Positions 43,996 to 54,330 of a stretch of 64,000 nucleotides of DNA are shown here, one piece after another. Numbering within the stretch: position 1 is the stretch's first letter; each line of letters starts with the position of its first letter. The stretch covers positions 434,001 through 498,000 of the forward strand of contig JAHDVF020000734.1 in the NCBI GenBank assembly GCA_022606425.2, given 5' to 3'. The stretch is from Lepidostoma basale. Taxonomy: Eukaryota; Arthropoda; Insecta; Trichoptera; Lepidostomatidae. The notes beneath the pieces were generated by a model that was not told the origin of the DNA, did not search any database, and saw nothing but the letters and a program-made list of their open reading frames with translations. Position numbers and translations under genes: made by a program.

Positions 43996-44935
43996 CAGTT
44001 TTTATAATTATTTTTTTTATTTATTTACGGATTTCAATTAGAGAATCACCGAATCTCAAATATTCGAAATGTCAAACGTACAATGATATTTTCAATTAGT
44101 TCTGAACATTTCATTACCGCCTCTTTGAACATTTTCAAAACGAGATATTTCAGATAACATTAAACGTTTATAAACACAAGTTATGTAAATCAGTACTATC
44201 ATATTCAAATCAAACATTAATTACGAAACATCGTGTTTTAAAACAGGTCTCTAATTTATCATTTGATTCTTTGTCCGTCCGAAATTCAATGGCGCTAATA
44301 TCAACCTGTCTACTAGAGAAACAAAAAGATCTGATTGGCTGGCAGAAAAGAGGAAGCAGCGAAGACGGTATCTAGCGGGGATCTTAACCCCTGAACTCAT
44401 TAGGAATATTCTGGAATGTGTTTTTGAACTCCGAGCGAACGGTAAACCCGCGGTGATTGATTACTCCAGCCTAAAAAATCACCGTCTTATACTCCCAACA
44501 AATTGGGGTCACACGATCCAACCGTTTTGGTTTAATTATTCTACACTTGCGCCATTTCATTAAGTCTACCTGATGCACAGCAGCGGACCTTGAATATCCA
44601 GACTGAGATTGTTCTCAACTTTAACTCCGCTAAAAAAGTTCGATCGTTACGGAATTGAAAAGGCTTGAAGGAATTTTTACTCCGCGATTTATTTGATAAT
44701 ACTTACACTTTTTATTTTTACTTATATGCTGTATTTATGAAAACTGAACTAGAGAAATAATTGCTTGTATCCTGTGATAAACGAAACCAACAGGACTTGC
44801 GCTTTATTGCGTCTGCGAAAATAGATATATTCTATTGCTTAATGCTTAAACTTATCTTCAAAAATGGCGCATTGAAACTGAGATATGAATTGTGGTGTTG
44901 GATATTAACACATTTACAACTTCCAAAAATTTCTC
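43995..44935. other. Unannotated; GC-balanced block 44270-44600
   Basis: The block (AGAGGAAGCAGCGAAGACGG, AGCGAACGGTAAACCCGCGG) occurs once in the window and has no long frame. It could be an old LINE part. Confidence 0.3.
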
Positions 44936-45062
44936 AGACATGGTGGTCATAAGAAAGGTGGAATGGGGTATGTTGTAATTACATAAAGCGTGCGCTTAAC
45001 CCAACCAATGACAGGTCATAAGTCCTGTAAACACCTCGATCAACATATTCAGTTTCCAGTTT
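44935..45062 (+). repeat. Structured repeat K, copy 2
   Basis: GACATGGTGGTCATAAGAAA, AAGCGTGCGCTTAACCCAAC, GACAGGTCATAAGTCCTGTA, CTCGATCAACATATTCAGTT. The inner ACAGG/CCTGT hairpin is intact. The closing stem is degraded (TGGTGGTCA against GATCAACA), and the central palindrome reads AAGCGTGCGCTT. Confidence 0.6.
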
Positions 45063-45117
45063 GCATCTCTATTGAAATAAAATTAATCCTTGAATATATA
45101 ATATATTCTTATTTATT

Positions 45118-45262
45118 AAATTGTCCATTGTTTAGACCGAAACACTATGATACCTAACATTTTAAACTATTAATAAATAAACTTTGTTTAAAATAAATAA
45201 ATAAAATAAAATACAGTTGTGATACAAAATACAAAGTTTATTCATTAACAGTTTAAAGTTCT
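45118..45262. repeat. HHb tail fold-back without core
   Basis: Reversed HHb end (TCCATTGTTTAGACCGAAAC ACTATGATACC, 45122 on) and a forward tail (ATACAGTTGTGATACAAAAT...TTAACAGTTTAAAG) meet near 45205. The core regions are deleted from both halves. Confidence 0.6.
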
Positions 45263-45299
45263 TATTTATTGTTTCTTGAACAGTGATATTAACTCCTTA

Positions 45300-45500
45300 T
45301 TAAAACTCATTATTAAATTATTAATACGAATGAAAAACGACTGATTTCTAGAGATTTATTATATTTTACAGAAATGAAATGTTTCGTCGTTCTAAAGTAT
45401 TATCAAATAGAAAAGCGAAACATGACATTCCCATTAAATATTGTATAATAAAACTTCAATCAAAATGGACCTTTAACATTCGCATTAGTCATATTTATTA
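45300..45500. repeat. HHg fold-back
   Basis: Reversed tail from AATACGAATGAAAAACGACT, then GAAATGTTTCGTCGTTCTAA, AGTATTATCAAATAGAAAAG CGAAACATGACATTC and a forward tail to CATTCGCATTAGTCAT. Both stem relics are mutated. Confidence 0.6.
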
Positions 45501-45960
45501 TACATTATATTCATTTTAATAATCATTACAAAATGATATAATGTAACTTTTAATTGAGATTTTTTGCTGGTATCTGCTTAAGTATTTTAGATTAAGTTTT
45601 TAAATATGAATACATATTTGTGTTTTTAGTCCAAAGAAAAAGACCCACGACTTATTGCAAGGCATTCCTCGTTATTTTCTTTCTCCTTTGCATCCAGCCA
45701 TCACGTCCTCCAAGGACGAATAACTATGAGGCTGAAATCCTTTTCCCTGATGATTCAACTTCACATCCGGTGTGACTCAACTTCATTTATAACGAGCTTT
45801 TGAAGTTTATGTTAGAATCGGTATGTCATTTTATTACCAAGTGTAATATTATCAGATTACAAATTTTCAAATCAATTCAATTTGTCTTATTTAGTGACTC
45901 AGTAACCGATGGGTAACCATTTTAATAAATAATTTATAATATGGATATATTTATACTCAT
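45500..45960. other. Nothing recognised
   Basis: AT-rich to GC-balanced (45640-45800), with no frame or repeat. Confidence 0.3.
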
Positions 45961-45962
45961 TT

Positions 45963-46226
45963 TTCTTCTTCTTCCTGACCTAAGTTAATCGTGTTGTGCA
46001 CTATAGAGAAGTCTGGTTGTGTCCATTCTTCGAACATGACTATACTATTCCCTTTTTCTCTGTTTACTACATCTTATAATATCTTCAGCCTCACATATCT
46101 CTCTTATTCTAGTGTTCCTCACGCGATCTCTTACTATCTGAAACCTGCTTTCATCTTCGATGTATTTATTTTATAAAATTTGTTTGGTACTGATTATGTC
46201 TGCACTTGCTTCAACGTCATATGTCA
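45963..46226 (-). mobile_element. LINE-E fragment
   Basis: Plus strand TTCTTCTTCTTCCTGACC, then GGTTGTGTCCATTCTTCGAA. The minus strand gives ERIREIC-like, VRDRVRNTRIREICEAEDI and ADIISTKQ. It is a second, slightly older relative of the neighbour at 46255. Confidence 0.7.
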
Positions 46227-46254
46227 TCAGCAATATCTTATCAATGTATTTATA

Positions 46255-46680
46255 CTTCTTCTTCTTCTTCCTTGTTGTAGACCTATGTGGTCTGTTCTCC
46301 AGAGTGTTGCTCCTCCTGTGAGGTAAATTCCCAGCTGAGGTTTTAGGAGGTCTTCCACGAGGACGAGTCCCATGAGGCTGATTATGCAATGCAATATAGG
46401 GGAGTCTGGTGGTATCCATTCTTTGAACATGACCGTACCTTTACTATATTTTTTCGCGCTCTGCTCCATCTTATAATATCCTCAACCTCACATATCTCTC
46501 TTCTTCTGGTGTTCCTCACGCGATCTCTCAGTGTCTTGCCTACTATCGTCCTCAGTGTCTTCATTTCGGAAGTTCCCAAAACTTCTTTGATCCTTGCTGT
46601 GTCTGCCCTTGCTTCGACGCCATATGTTATTTTTGGTCTTACGCATGCTTTATAGACTCTCATCTTATTCTTGTACTTGT
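46255..46680 (-). mobile_element. LINE-E C-terminal region
   Basis: The minus frame 46382-46663 reads MRVYKACVRPKITYGVEARA, DTARIKEVLGTSEMKTLRTI VGKTLRDRVRNTRRREICEV. The next frame continues GTRPRGRPPKTSAG to the reversed tail CTTCTTCTTCTTCC. It is nearly the same subfamily as the plus copy at 50035 (HNQPHGTRPRGRPPK in both). Confidence 0.8.
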
Positions 46681-46927
46681 TCTCTGTATTTACACGTTGT
46701 TTATTAATTATAACAAAAGATTTTATACAAATTTAATGTGTTTGATATGCAGGATAAATAAAAATAAATGATAGTTAAAAGTAAATATACATATAAATCA
46801 CTTACACTATCCTGTATTCAATAATCGTTATTTAAAAAAGTACTTTTAACTAAAGTGGAGAGTTTTAATCCAAACACGCTTTTTTTATGTTTCAGAACTC
46901 TACACAATATTTTTAATGTTTCTATAG

Positions 46928-47120
46928 GATGGTTAAGAATCGTTAAGAAAGTAAACGTTAAAGATGTAAATGGAGAATGGAGTTAGTCACAAGTCGGAAG
47001 AAACGACGTGCGTATATGACTCGTTGTATAAATGTGGAGGAGGCTCGAAAGGTATGTCAAGATAGAATAGTGTGGCGATCCATACTATCTGCCTAACCCT
47101 GCGGGGAAACGGCGTGATGT
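46928..47120 (+). mobile_element. LINE-A 3' end with internal deletion
   Basis: RIVKKVNVKDVNGEW joins SHKSEETTCVYDSLYKCGG-type frame; the GRPRKTWHDQINQ segment is deleted. The end is CTGCGGGGAAACGGCGTGAT GTTTTTTTTT. Confidence 0.7.
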
Positions 47121-47850
47121 TTTTTTTTTCGTTTTCTATAGGAACTTTATGACCATAATTTGGGTTTAATTTAAGGTTTTACTCACAAGAAATCACTATT
47201 AAAATAACCGTTACGTAAATATTCAAAATATCATAAAATTGATTCATTTTTTCGTAATTGATTGTGTATCTTATTAGCCTGAAATTCGTGCTGGCAGTTC
47301 ATTTTCTAGATGACTTTATTTCTGCTCTACTGTATTTTCTCGTCTCACTGTCCAACCAGAGTCCAACCCACGAGTTTGTCTAATCAATAACCATTTGTGT
47401 CAGCAATTTGTTCCTTGATTGGCCTTTCCATAGACATTGCATGTCTATAAATGTGTAGCGCATTAACTGTTTAATTTACATAAGCACCGGTATTTACATT
47501 TGAAGACAAATGTATGCAAATATCATTGGCAAACACTCTAGGAACTTCCTAACAAAAAGTGTTCCCGGGGCGCAAGTCATAAACCTGTACGCCTATTGAC
47601 AAATAATCATTGATTTTATCCGCCTTACATCTCTCTTTGAGTCTCCCGACTGTATTTTATGATTAATCATCTCATTTTTTGGGGTATCAATACTACTAGC
47701 ATTCAAATTGTACAAGCTAAAAAGATTACCAAACTCTACGGCAATATAAATAACAAATTATTTTATAAAAACAAAATATCCATATTGATGTTGTTGATTG
47801 AAATTTCTTGGTAGAAGTTCATTGTAAATAATGAAATAAAAATTTAAAAA
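47120..47850. other. Nothing recognised
   Basis: GC-balanced 47280-47480 and AT-rich elsewhere; no open frame or repeat. Confidence 0.3.
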
Positions 47851-47854
47851 TTAG

Positions 47855-48016
47855 GAATTTTTCTATGTTTATTTATAGTGTAAAATCTACTTATTAATTT
47901 TCGTCTTCGACCGGTTTCGGCAGCTAGCCCCAGAAGATGGCAGCGAGCTGCCGAAACCGGTCGAAGACGAAAATTAATAAGTAGATTTTACACTAAAAAT
48001 AAACATAGAAAAATTC
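47855..48016. repeat. HHe near-perfect 71-bp fold-back
   Basis: Arms 47855-47925 and 47946-48016 pair at 70 of 71 positions around a 20-nt loop (47926-47945). The core spans loop and right arm: CAGAAGA (47931-47937), extra T, GGCAG-CGAG-CTGCC (47939-47952), GAAAC (47953-47957). GACCGGUU (47909-47916) can pair with AACCGGUC (47955-47962), and GGC/GCC (47919-47921, 47927-47929) could be a short stem I. The second base of the core box is A instead of U. Confidence 0.75.
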
Positions 48017-48087
48017 TTTAAAAAAAATGTATTTTCATTATTTAAATATCAATATGTTTATATTTTCGTAGAATTAATAGACTTCAT

Positions 48088-48425
48088 TACCTCTTCTTCT
48101 TCTTCTTTACCTTATAGACCTTTGGTCTGCTCCTGAAATCAGGCTGGCCTCTGTTGGGAGGTTGACTCTTAACTATCTCTCCATCTCTTCGGCGGTCTTC
48201 CGGGGAGGATGGCAGCTGGCAGGAATCTGATGCGCCAAAGCGTGTGGGATTCTGGTGGGATCCATCCTCTGCACGTGCGCATTCCAGTATCTTCTGCGTT
48301 GTCTGCCCCATCTCACGACATCCTCCACCTTGCAGATCTTGCGGATAGCCGTGTTCCTCACCCTATCTCGAATAGTCCTTCCTGTGATCATCCTCAGCGT
48401 CTTCATCCTTCATTACCATTTTTTC
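48088..48425 (-). mobile_element. LINE-E C-terminal region
   Basis: The minus frame 48173-48406 reads MKTLRMITGRTIRDRVRNTA, IRKICKVEDVVRWGRQRRRY WNAHVQRMDPTRIPHALAH. The reversed tail is CTCTTCTTCTTCTT. A TTCATTACC duplication at 48410-48430 may be part of the flanking sequence. Confidence 0.8.
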
Positions 48426-49295
48426 ATTACCAATACGGGTAAAATTTGAATCGCGAAACAAAATAAAGATATTCAAAGATAGATATAAAATAATAAAAAC
48501 ACTTTGTATTTAAACACAGTATACAATAACCACGTTGGTTAAATACAAAGTATTTTATTATATTATTATATATCTATAAGTTTTAATTAATATTGGGTTT
48601 CTACCGAGAGATTTAATTGAAATTATTAGATTTCTTTGTAAGCTAAATGATTAATGTAAATCTTTATTATAAGTATATTACTATGAGACGTTATCGTTTA
48701 ATCCCATCATTAAATTCAATATGTAATCTAAAGTATAAATTGAAGCCCAGTTCTCTATAAATATATTTTACATAACAAGTGTGAGTAGTTGTTACTTCAT
48801 ACAGCACTCTGGCTGGCAGTTACTGCTGCCATAATCCTTGGCCGGCGATGCCGTAAACTCAACAGCTCACCTTTACCTATTAAATAACGAAAGAAATAGT
48901 TGGATGTTGAATCACCCTTTCTGATTGGAGTCAACAAACAAGATCGCCAAGGACATCCAAGGTCGGCCGGGGTACTGCCCTGAAGATGTAGTCCCGACTA
49001 GGCACGGCCGCTTTTTAATTAAGCTAAGAGTAAAAAGCTCGATCTAGTAGCAACGGATTATTATTGATACCACATTTTACTATGAACTTTTGCTATTGGT
49101 GCACGCGAATAAAGCTCTTTTTTTATTTTATTGCTATTTTAATCCAGATCATACAAAGAATATATAAATATTTCGTATTAAAATCAGTGCACGGGACAGA
49201 AGTTGCAATGAATATTTTAGTTTTTTTTATTTAAACATAACAAACCATTTAGCAGTATATTTTATATAACAAGGAATGATTTTTTTTATTTCGAT
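48425..49295. other. Unannotated; GC-balanced block 48780-49030
   Basis: AATACAAAGTATTTTATTAT and an inverted ATAAAATACTTTG-like pair (48495 and 48541) suggest a small fold-back: AACACTTTGTATTTAA and TTAAATACAAAGTATTTT. The block at 48780-49030 is single-copy in the window with no frame. Confidence 0.35.
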
Positions 49296-49590
49296 GTCTT
49301 CTTCTTCCTCTTAGTTGAGGGCGTATGATCTGTTTATGACGGTGAGCTATCTAGGACGATGACGTCCAACCATCCCTCCATCTCTTCGTCGGTCTTCTTA
49401 ATTGTCTCTTGGTGCTGGGGATTTCATCATATTTTGCAATTCTTGTATCCTCCATGCGGCCCACGTGATACCTCCAAAAGCGCCTTCTGCTTCTAACCCA
49501 CCTTACTATGTCTTCAACAACACAAACAGACCTTATCGTCTCATTTCTGATCCGATCTCTGAGGAATTCTGCCTTCTCTTAATGTATAAT
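49295..49590 (-). mobile_element. LINE-E fragment
   Basis: Reversed tail CTTCTTCTTCCTCTTAG, then GTCCAACCATCCCTCCATCT. On the minus strand RDRIRNETIRSVCVVEDIV-type and RRRFWRYHVGRMEDTRIAKY are readable. It is closest to 24425-24696. Confidence 0.7.
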
Positions 49591-49644
49591 AATCAGTACT
49601 ACAATAATTCATTATTTCATTTAAATATTTCAATATAACTGACT

Positions 49645-49990
49645 AACAAACCATCATACCATCTCTCCGAAGAAGTAGGGAGAAATAATGGACCGCCACA
49701 CTGTTCTTTCGTGACACACTTCTCTCAACATTCATACATTTAATCTCTTAGACATTTCAATATTTATTTTTCCATTCACATCGTTATTGTATTCTTTCTT
49801 TGCCATCATTTTCATGTATCCAAATTAACTTAATTTACTATTTATTTATATTACTTCATTATTTTGATTTCACTTCTTATATTTGCAATAAACACACTTC
49901 CATATACATACTTACTACACTTTGCCAGTTCCATATTGTACTTTCAAACATGAACATCGGTAAAATAACGCCATTGCACACTGCATTAGC
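49645..49990 (-). mobile_element. LINE-A 3' end, decayed with deletions
   Basis: The reversed terminus ACCATCATACCATCTCTCCG is followed by scattered homologous blocks (GACACACTTCTCTCAACATT, TTTGCCATCATTTTCATGTA, TTTGCCAGTTCCATATTGTA). No frame survives. Confidence 0.6.
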
Positions 49991-50034
49991 TATTGTAAAT
50001 GTAAATTATGCATTTATTAATTTTAAATAATCAG

Positions 50035-50413
50035 ATACTAAAACCAATAATAACATATGGCGTCAAGGGCAGACACCAAACAAGTTTTGAGGATTTCCGA
50101 AATGAAGACACTGAGAACGATAGCAGGCAAGATACTGAGGGATCGCGTGAGGAACACCAGAATAAGAGAGATATATGAGGTTGGGGATATTATAAGATGG
50201 AGCAAACAGCGAAAAAGGGACTGGTACAGTCATGTTCAAAAAATGGACACCACCAGACTCCCCTATATTGCATTGCATAATCAGCCTCATGGGACTCGTC
50301 CTCGTGGAAGACCTCCTAAAAGATGGAAGGACAGCTGGGAATCTACCACACAGGAGGAGAAACACTCTGGAGAATAGACCACATAGGTCTACAATAAGGA
50401 ATAATAATAATAA
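50035..50413 (+). mobile_element. LINE-E C-terminal region
   Basis: The frame 50057-50377 (106 codons) reads RISEMKTLRTIAGKILRDRV, RNTRIREIYEVGDIIRWSKQ, HVQKMDTTRLPYIALHNQPH and GRPPKRWKDSWES. The AAG tail is replaced by (AAT)n at 50400-50418. It has few mutations, so it is probably recent. Confidence 0.85.
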
Positions 50414-50473
50414 TAAAATAATAAAAGAGATACTGTAAAGTTATTTTCATTATAAACTAACTAACTTACTAAC

Positions 50474-50582
50474 CATCACGCCGTCTCCCCGAAAGGGTAG
50501 GCAGAAAGAATGGACTGTCACATTTTAACCGATGCGGCATTCCATCCTTCTCTTTTCGCCCCGCGGAAGACGCGGTGTGATG
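50474..50582. mobile_element. 109-bp LINE-A-derived element, copy 2
   Basis: Terminal repeats CATCACGCCGTCTCCCCG and GCGGAAGACGCGGTGTGATG. The interior CATTTTAACCGATGCGGCAT differs from copy 1 by a few bases. Identity with copy 3 continues outside the right end (GGGTTGCGAACGTCATCGCC), which copy 1 lacks. A TTAG-like CTAACTTACTAAC borders the left end. Confidence 0.7.
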
Positions 50583-50689
50583 GGTTGCGAACGTCATCGC
50601 CACCAATTATATATATTAATTATATATTTATATTTTCATTATTTATTTCATTATATACAATATTTTTTGGAAGTTTTTTTGTATACAAA

Positions 50690-50960
50690 TATTTGTAGAC
50701 AAATACTTTTACCCATTGCGGGTAAATCATTTTTTAAGGATTAATTGTTTCTCAATAGAGATTTTATGTTTAACAACATTCACCATTCCGCCCTTCTTAC
50801 GACACCACGTCTGATATTTTTTTGGAACTTTTATATATGTCAATATTTTTAAATTCTTTTTTAATTTAATAAAAAATATTAACGTTTATAAATGTTCCAA
50901 AAAAATTTCAGACGTGGTGTCGTAAGAAGGGCGGAATGGTTAATGTTGATTGTTGAGATA
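50690..50960. repeat. Structured repeat K, fold-back copy
   Basis: K left part (GTAGACAAATACTTTTACCC ATTGCGGGTAAA) at 50693-50727 is followed by an inverted repeat: arm 50774-50835 and arm 50887-50948 pair at about 59 of 62 positions, loop 51 nt. Each arm holds CATTCCGCCCTTCTTACGAC or its reverse. The hairpin is long enough to give a double-stranded transcript if expressed. Confidence 0.7.
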
Positions 50961-51488
50961 CAATTAATCCTTAAAAGTGTTACTATTGTTTAATAAGTTA
51001 AAATTGAGATGTGATAAAAAAGGTCGAAGCAAAATGAATTATTAGTTTTCCGAAGTGAGCTGACGAGAAGCTTTATATAACATATCAGCGGGCGGTAACA
51101 ACCGAAGACCTTAGAAGGGTTAAAATTTTAAATAAATTACGTTTTAAAAGATGTTTGTGGTTTTCTGGTCAAAAGATTGTGGGGAATGGCGACATATCGT
51201 ATTGATTTCACTTTACGACTGTGGTTTAACTTATTTTGTTGGCTGACTTCTTAGTAATGGTATTATGATTACAAGGCAAACCTCAGATAAATGTAATGGC
51301 GGCTCATCTCATCACATATAAAATGTTGAATGCCTATTCCAGAACCGTGTAAAATAACACATAATAACGAGAATATACTTTATCCACCATCTTACTTTTA
51401 AACGGATGAGCCATCAACATGATATCTGGTCATTTTTAGAATTATACGGGGTAATATAAAATAACTATTTGATTTATTTATTTATAAA
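50960..51488. other. Nothing recognised
   Basis: GC-balanced to AT-rich; no frame or recurring repeat. Confidence 0.3.
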
Positions 51489-52105
51489 GATGCGAAAGAC
51501 AACTATGCGAAATCTCCGTACGCCAAGAAAAAATTTAACAGGTAGACCAATTCAGATATCTCGGAAGCGAAGTAATCAGCTCTAATGACTTCCCCAGAGA
51601 AGTAAGGTCACAGGTAGATAAGGCTGCAGCGGTTGCAGGCTGCCTGAAATATGTCATATGGAGAAACAGTGACATGAGGACTGACAGCAAGGTACGCATT
51701 TATAAGACCTGTGTGCGACCAATCCTCACATATGGCATTAAATCGAGGGCAGACACTGTCAAGATAAAGAGCATGCTCAGGACAACCGAGATGAAAACAC
51801 TCCACGCTATAGCTGGCAAAACCCTACGTGATCGAATTAAGAATACAGCAATCCGAGAAATCTGCGAGGTCAAAGATGTGGTCATAAGGGGACGTCAAAG
51901 ATGGCGATACTGGCATCAACATGTAGAAAGAATGAGCTCAAATAGGATACATACATAGCTCTCAATGGAACGCCAAATGGACAAGGCCGACCAGGAAGAC
52001 CCCCGAAACGGTGGAGAGAAAGCTGGAGTTCAGCGTCTCAAGAGGACCCGCCTGAAATAACAGACTCCTGAGTCTATCAAAAGTGAAGAAGAAGAAGAAG
52101 AAAGT
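51488..52105 (+). mobile_element. LINE-E, longest copy, 3' end with (AAG)n
   Basis: VEQFRYLGSEVISSND-type residues (thumb region, from about 51540), then REVRSQVDKAAAVAGCLKY, RIYKTCVRPILTYGIKSRAD, TEMKTLHAIAGKTLRDRIKN, IREICEVKDVV, RWRYWHQHVERMSSNRIH, a frame shift, GRPRKTPETVERKLEF-type and AAGTGAAGAAGAAGAAGAAG. The main open frame is 51674-51958. RT catalytic motifs are upstream of the truncation and absent. Confidence 0.8.
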
Positions 52106-52117
52106 TTTCATACATGA

Positions 52118-52320
52118 TGACGAGCTTCGTGACAGAGTGGCAAGAGCTATGACTGCCACACTGAAAGTCCCTGGTTCGATTCCCAGCGATGGCATCGTGA
52201 TTATCACATTGTCTTTGGTCTGGTGTTTAATTCTCGTAAAAATAAAATGACGATAGATTAGTTACCTATCACATTATGTGTACATTGATTGGGTTCAAAT
52301 AATCTGCTGTATACAAATGT
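52118..52320 (+). mobile_element. SINE-1
   Basis: A-box region TGACAGAGTGG (52130-52140), B box GGTTCGATTCC (52173-52183), body CGTGATTATCACATTGTCTT, and the tail type ATTGGGTTCAAATAATCTGC TGTATAC. It inserted just downstream of the LINE-E tail. Confidence 0.8.
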
Positions 52321-52517
52321 GGAAAGCAACGGGAAACTATCACAACAATGGCTAAATCCCAAGCGAATAAAACATTTTATAAGGGCATTTTTAGGCATCG
52401 TATATACGAGTACATACATAATATTATACAGTATAGAAACGGATAACAACGTTAAAGGCTTTAAAAATCGGCATGCCATTATTTTGAACTTTTTTTTTAA
52501 ATATTTTGACAACAACA

Positions 52518-52905
52518 ACAAACTATCAACCCGTTTCCCCGGAAGGATAAGCAGAGATAATGGAACCCCAAATTACTCTATCCTGACACACCTCTCTAGT
52601 TTTTTCCACATTCATACAGCGAGTCTTACACGCACGCCGATTCTTCCGACTTCTAAATGGCTGACCTTTAAAATTTGATTGATTTGGTCATGCCATGTTT
52701 TCCTCGCTCTTCTTCGACTCCGTACTCTATTTCTTTTTCTCTTTCTTCACCCATGCGTTTCATGTGACCAAACCAACGCAGTGATTCTTTCAAAATTTTG
52801 TTCATAACTCTCTTGCGCTGTACATTTCTTCATAATATCAGCATTTGAAACTCTATCGTACATCGTTTTACCGCATACCGCATTTATTCTGCTCTCATTT
52901 TTCCT
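52518..52905 (-). mobile_element. LINE-A 3' end
   Basis: The reversed end CCCGTTTCCCCGGAAGGATA starts it. On the minus strand AVCGKTMYDRVSNADIMKKC, RWFGHMKRMGEERERN-type and RSRRRARKTWHDQINQ are readable across shifts. It belongs to the subfamily at 35165 (ADIRKEC). Confidence 0.75.
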
Positions 52906-52906
52906 C

Positions 52907-53130
52907 TGGGTTCGGGAAGGTTCCGGGTTCGATTCCCGGCGAGGGCAGTGTGATTGTCACACTGGCTGTGGTCTGGTGTAGAATTCACGTGACAATAAAA
53001 TGGCGAAAGATAAGCTACCTATCACATGTCACGAGAATCACTATCATAGCTATAATAATACCCTTTACATCGATTTGGCTCATGCTGTCATGATGTAAAG
53101 AGCGATTCAACAAAATAATAATAAAATAGG
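52907..53130 (+). mobile_element. SINE-1, 5'-truncated
   Basis: It lacks the A box. B box GGTTCGATTCC (52926-52936), body TGTGATTGTCACACTGGCTG, tail CTTTACATCGATTTGGCTCA, end CGATTCAACAAAATAATAAT. It abuts the LINE-A fragment. Confidence 0.8.
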
Positions 53131-53699
53131 TGTTGGAACTAGAACTCCATTGTGAACGGCTATTTATGCTTTAATTTATAAATTACTTACTGTACAACTT
53201 GCGGGTTTAATACCCAGTATTACTAGATTGTGATTTGTGTTGAATGCGGGGTAAGAATGTGTATAATTACGTATCACTTTTATTAATTGGATGTAAATAC
53301 ATGATTTTCTGTATGGCCAAGTGTCTTAAGATGAACATATATAAATAATACGCCTGCGCATTGGCAATGCTTTATCGTGGGCGATAATGCTTAATGATTA
53401 AATGGCGGGAACGTGAATGATACCTACGCGTTGATGATAGACGAGAAAAGTAAAAAAAAAAAAAGAGTATCTAATGGAAATAATAAATTATAATTTTCTA
53501 CATTTAAAGATGTATCCTACTCTTGGAAGTTAATCGTGGGCACGGTAGAAGAAGGATGAAAGTAGGATAAATTACATTAAAAAATGGGATCACTAAGAAC
53601 AATGTACTAAAAGCAATTTATGATAAAATTCCGAACGAAGATGTAAGAAAATAATTTATAGCAGATAAATATGCATTAAATAAAATAAACCAGTCGATC

Positions 53700-53965
53700 A
53701 TTGACTAGCTTGATATCAGGGCAAGACTCTCGCGGATGTTCTCTCAGAGAGTGTTTAAATATTTTGAACACATAGAGAGATCAGGACAATCTTGAAAAGC
53801 TCATCATCATGGGCAAAGACCGATCAAATCTGGGAGCTGACTGGTTTTTAATTAGCTTCAGCCTGGAGACTGACGGGTGACAGGAGCGCATGGCGAGCCA
53901 TGGTCAATGATTTACAGGATAGTCACGACCCTCAAACATGAAGAATACGATTGAGAAGAAGAAGA
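53700..53965 (+). mobile_element. LINE-D C-terminal fragment
   Basis: SRMFSQRVFKYFEHIERSG matches the RRMxxYFGHIxR segment of several LINEs. Then AWRAMVNDLQDSHDPQT, a stop, and TTGAGAAGAAGAAGAA as tail. The central domain is frame-shifted. Confidence 0.6.
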
Positions 53966-53967
53966 AA

Positions 53968-54330
53968 TATAATTAAGAAATGGTAAAGTGGTTTTGATAT
54001 ATGAAACGTATTGATGAGGGGAAAAAGTTTAAAATATATATACAAGTAGTGTAAATAGATAAAAAGAAATTGAGGGAGACCCCCCACACAATGGTCCGAT
54101 GATATTCGAAGAATTGCTGGCGATTGGATGCAAAGACAGGAATACGCGGAGAAGTAAGTGGGAGGCCTGTGAGGAAGCCGGCCGTCCAGCAGTGGACAAC
54201 AACGGCTGTTTAATTAATTAAGTGTTAATAGAAAAGGAAGTTGAGAAAAGCCAAGGAAAATTTGTCATATCCAAAAAATCAATTACTAAACGGCGATCAT
54301 GTTCGAAATCAGAACAATCGATGAGATTGT
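53968..54330 (+). mobile_element. LINE-A copy interrupted by a LINE-C end
   Basis: LINE-A (WFDIYETYR-type, then KSLKYIYKCK) runs to about 54083. A LINE-C end follows (54084-54216: QWSDDIRRIAGDWMQ, KWEACEEAGRPAVDNNGC-type). LINE-A-like sequence resumes at about 54222 (AAAAGCCAAGGAAAATTTGT, GATCATGTTCGAAATCAGAA). AGTGTAAATAGATAAAAAGA before and AGTGTTAATAGAAAAGGAAG after the LINE-C part look like a duplicated stretch of about 25-30 bp. Confidence 0.55.
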
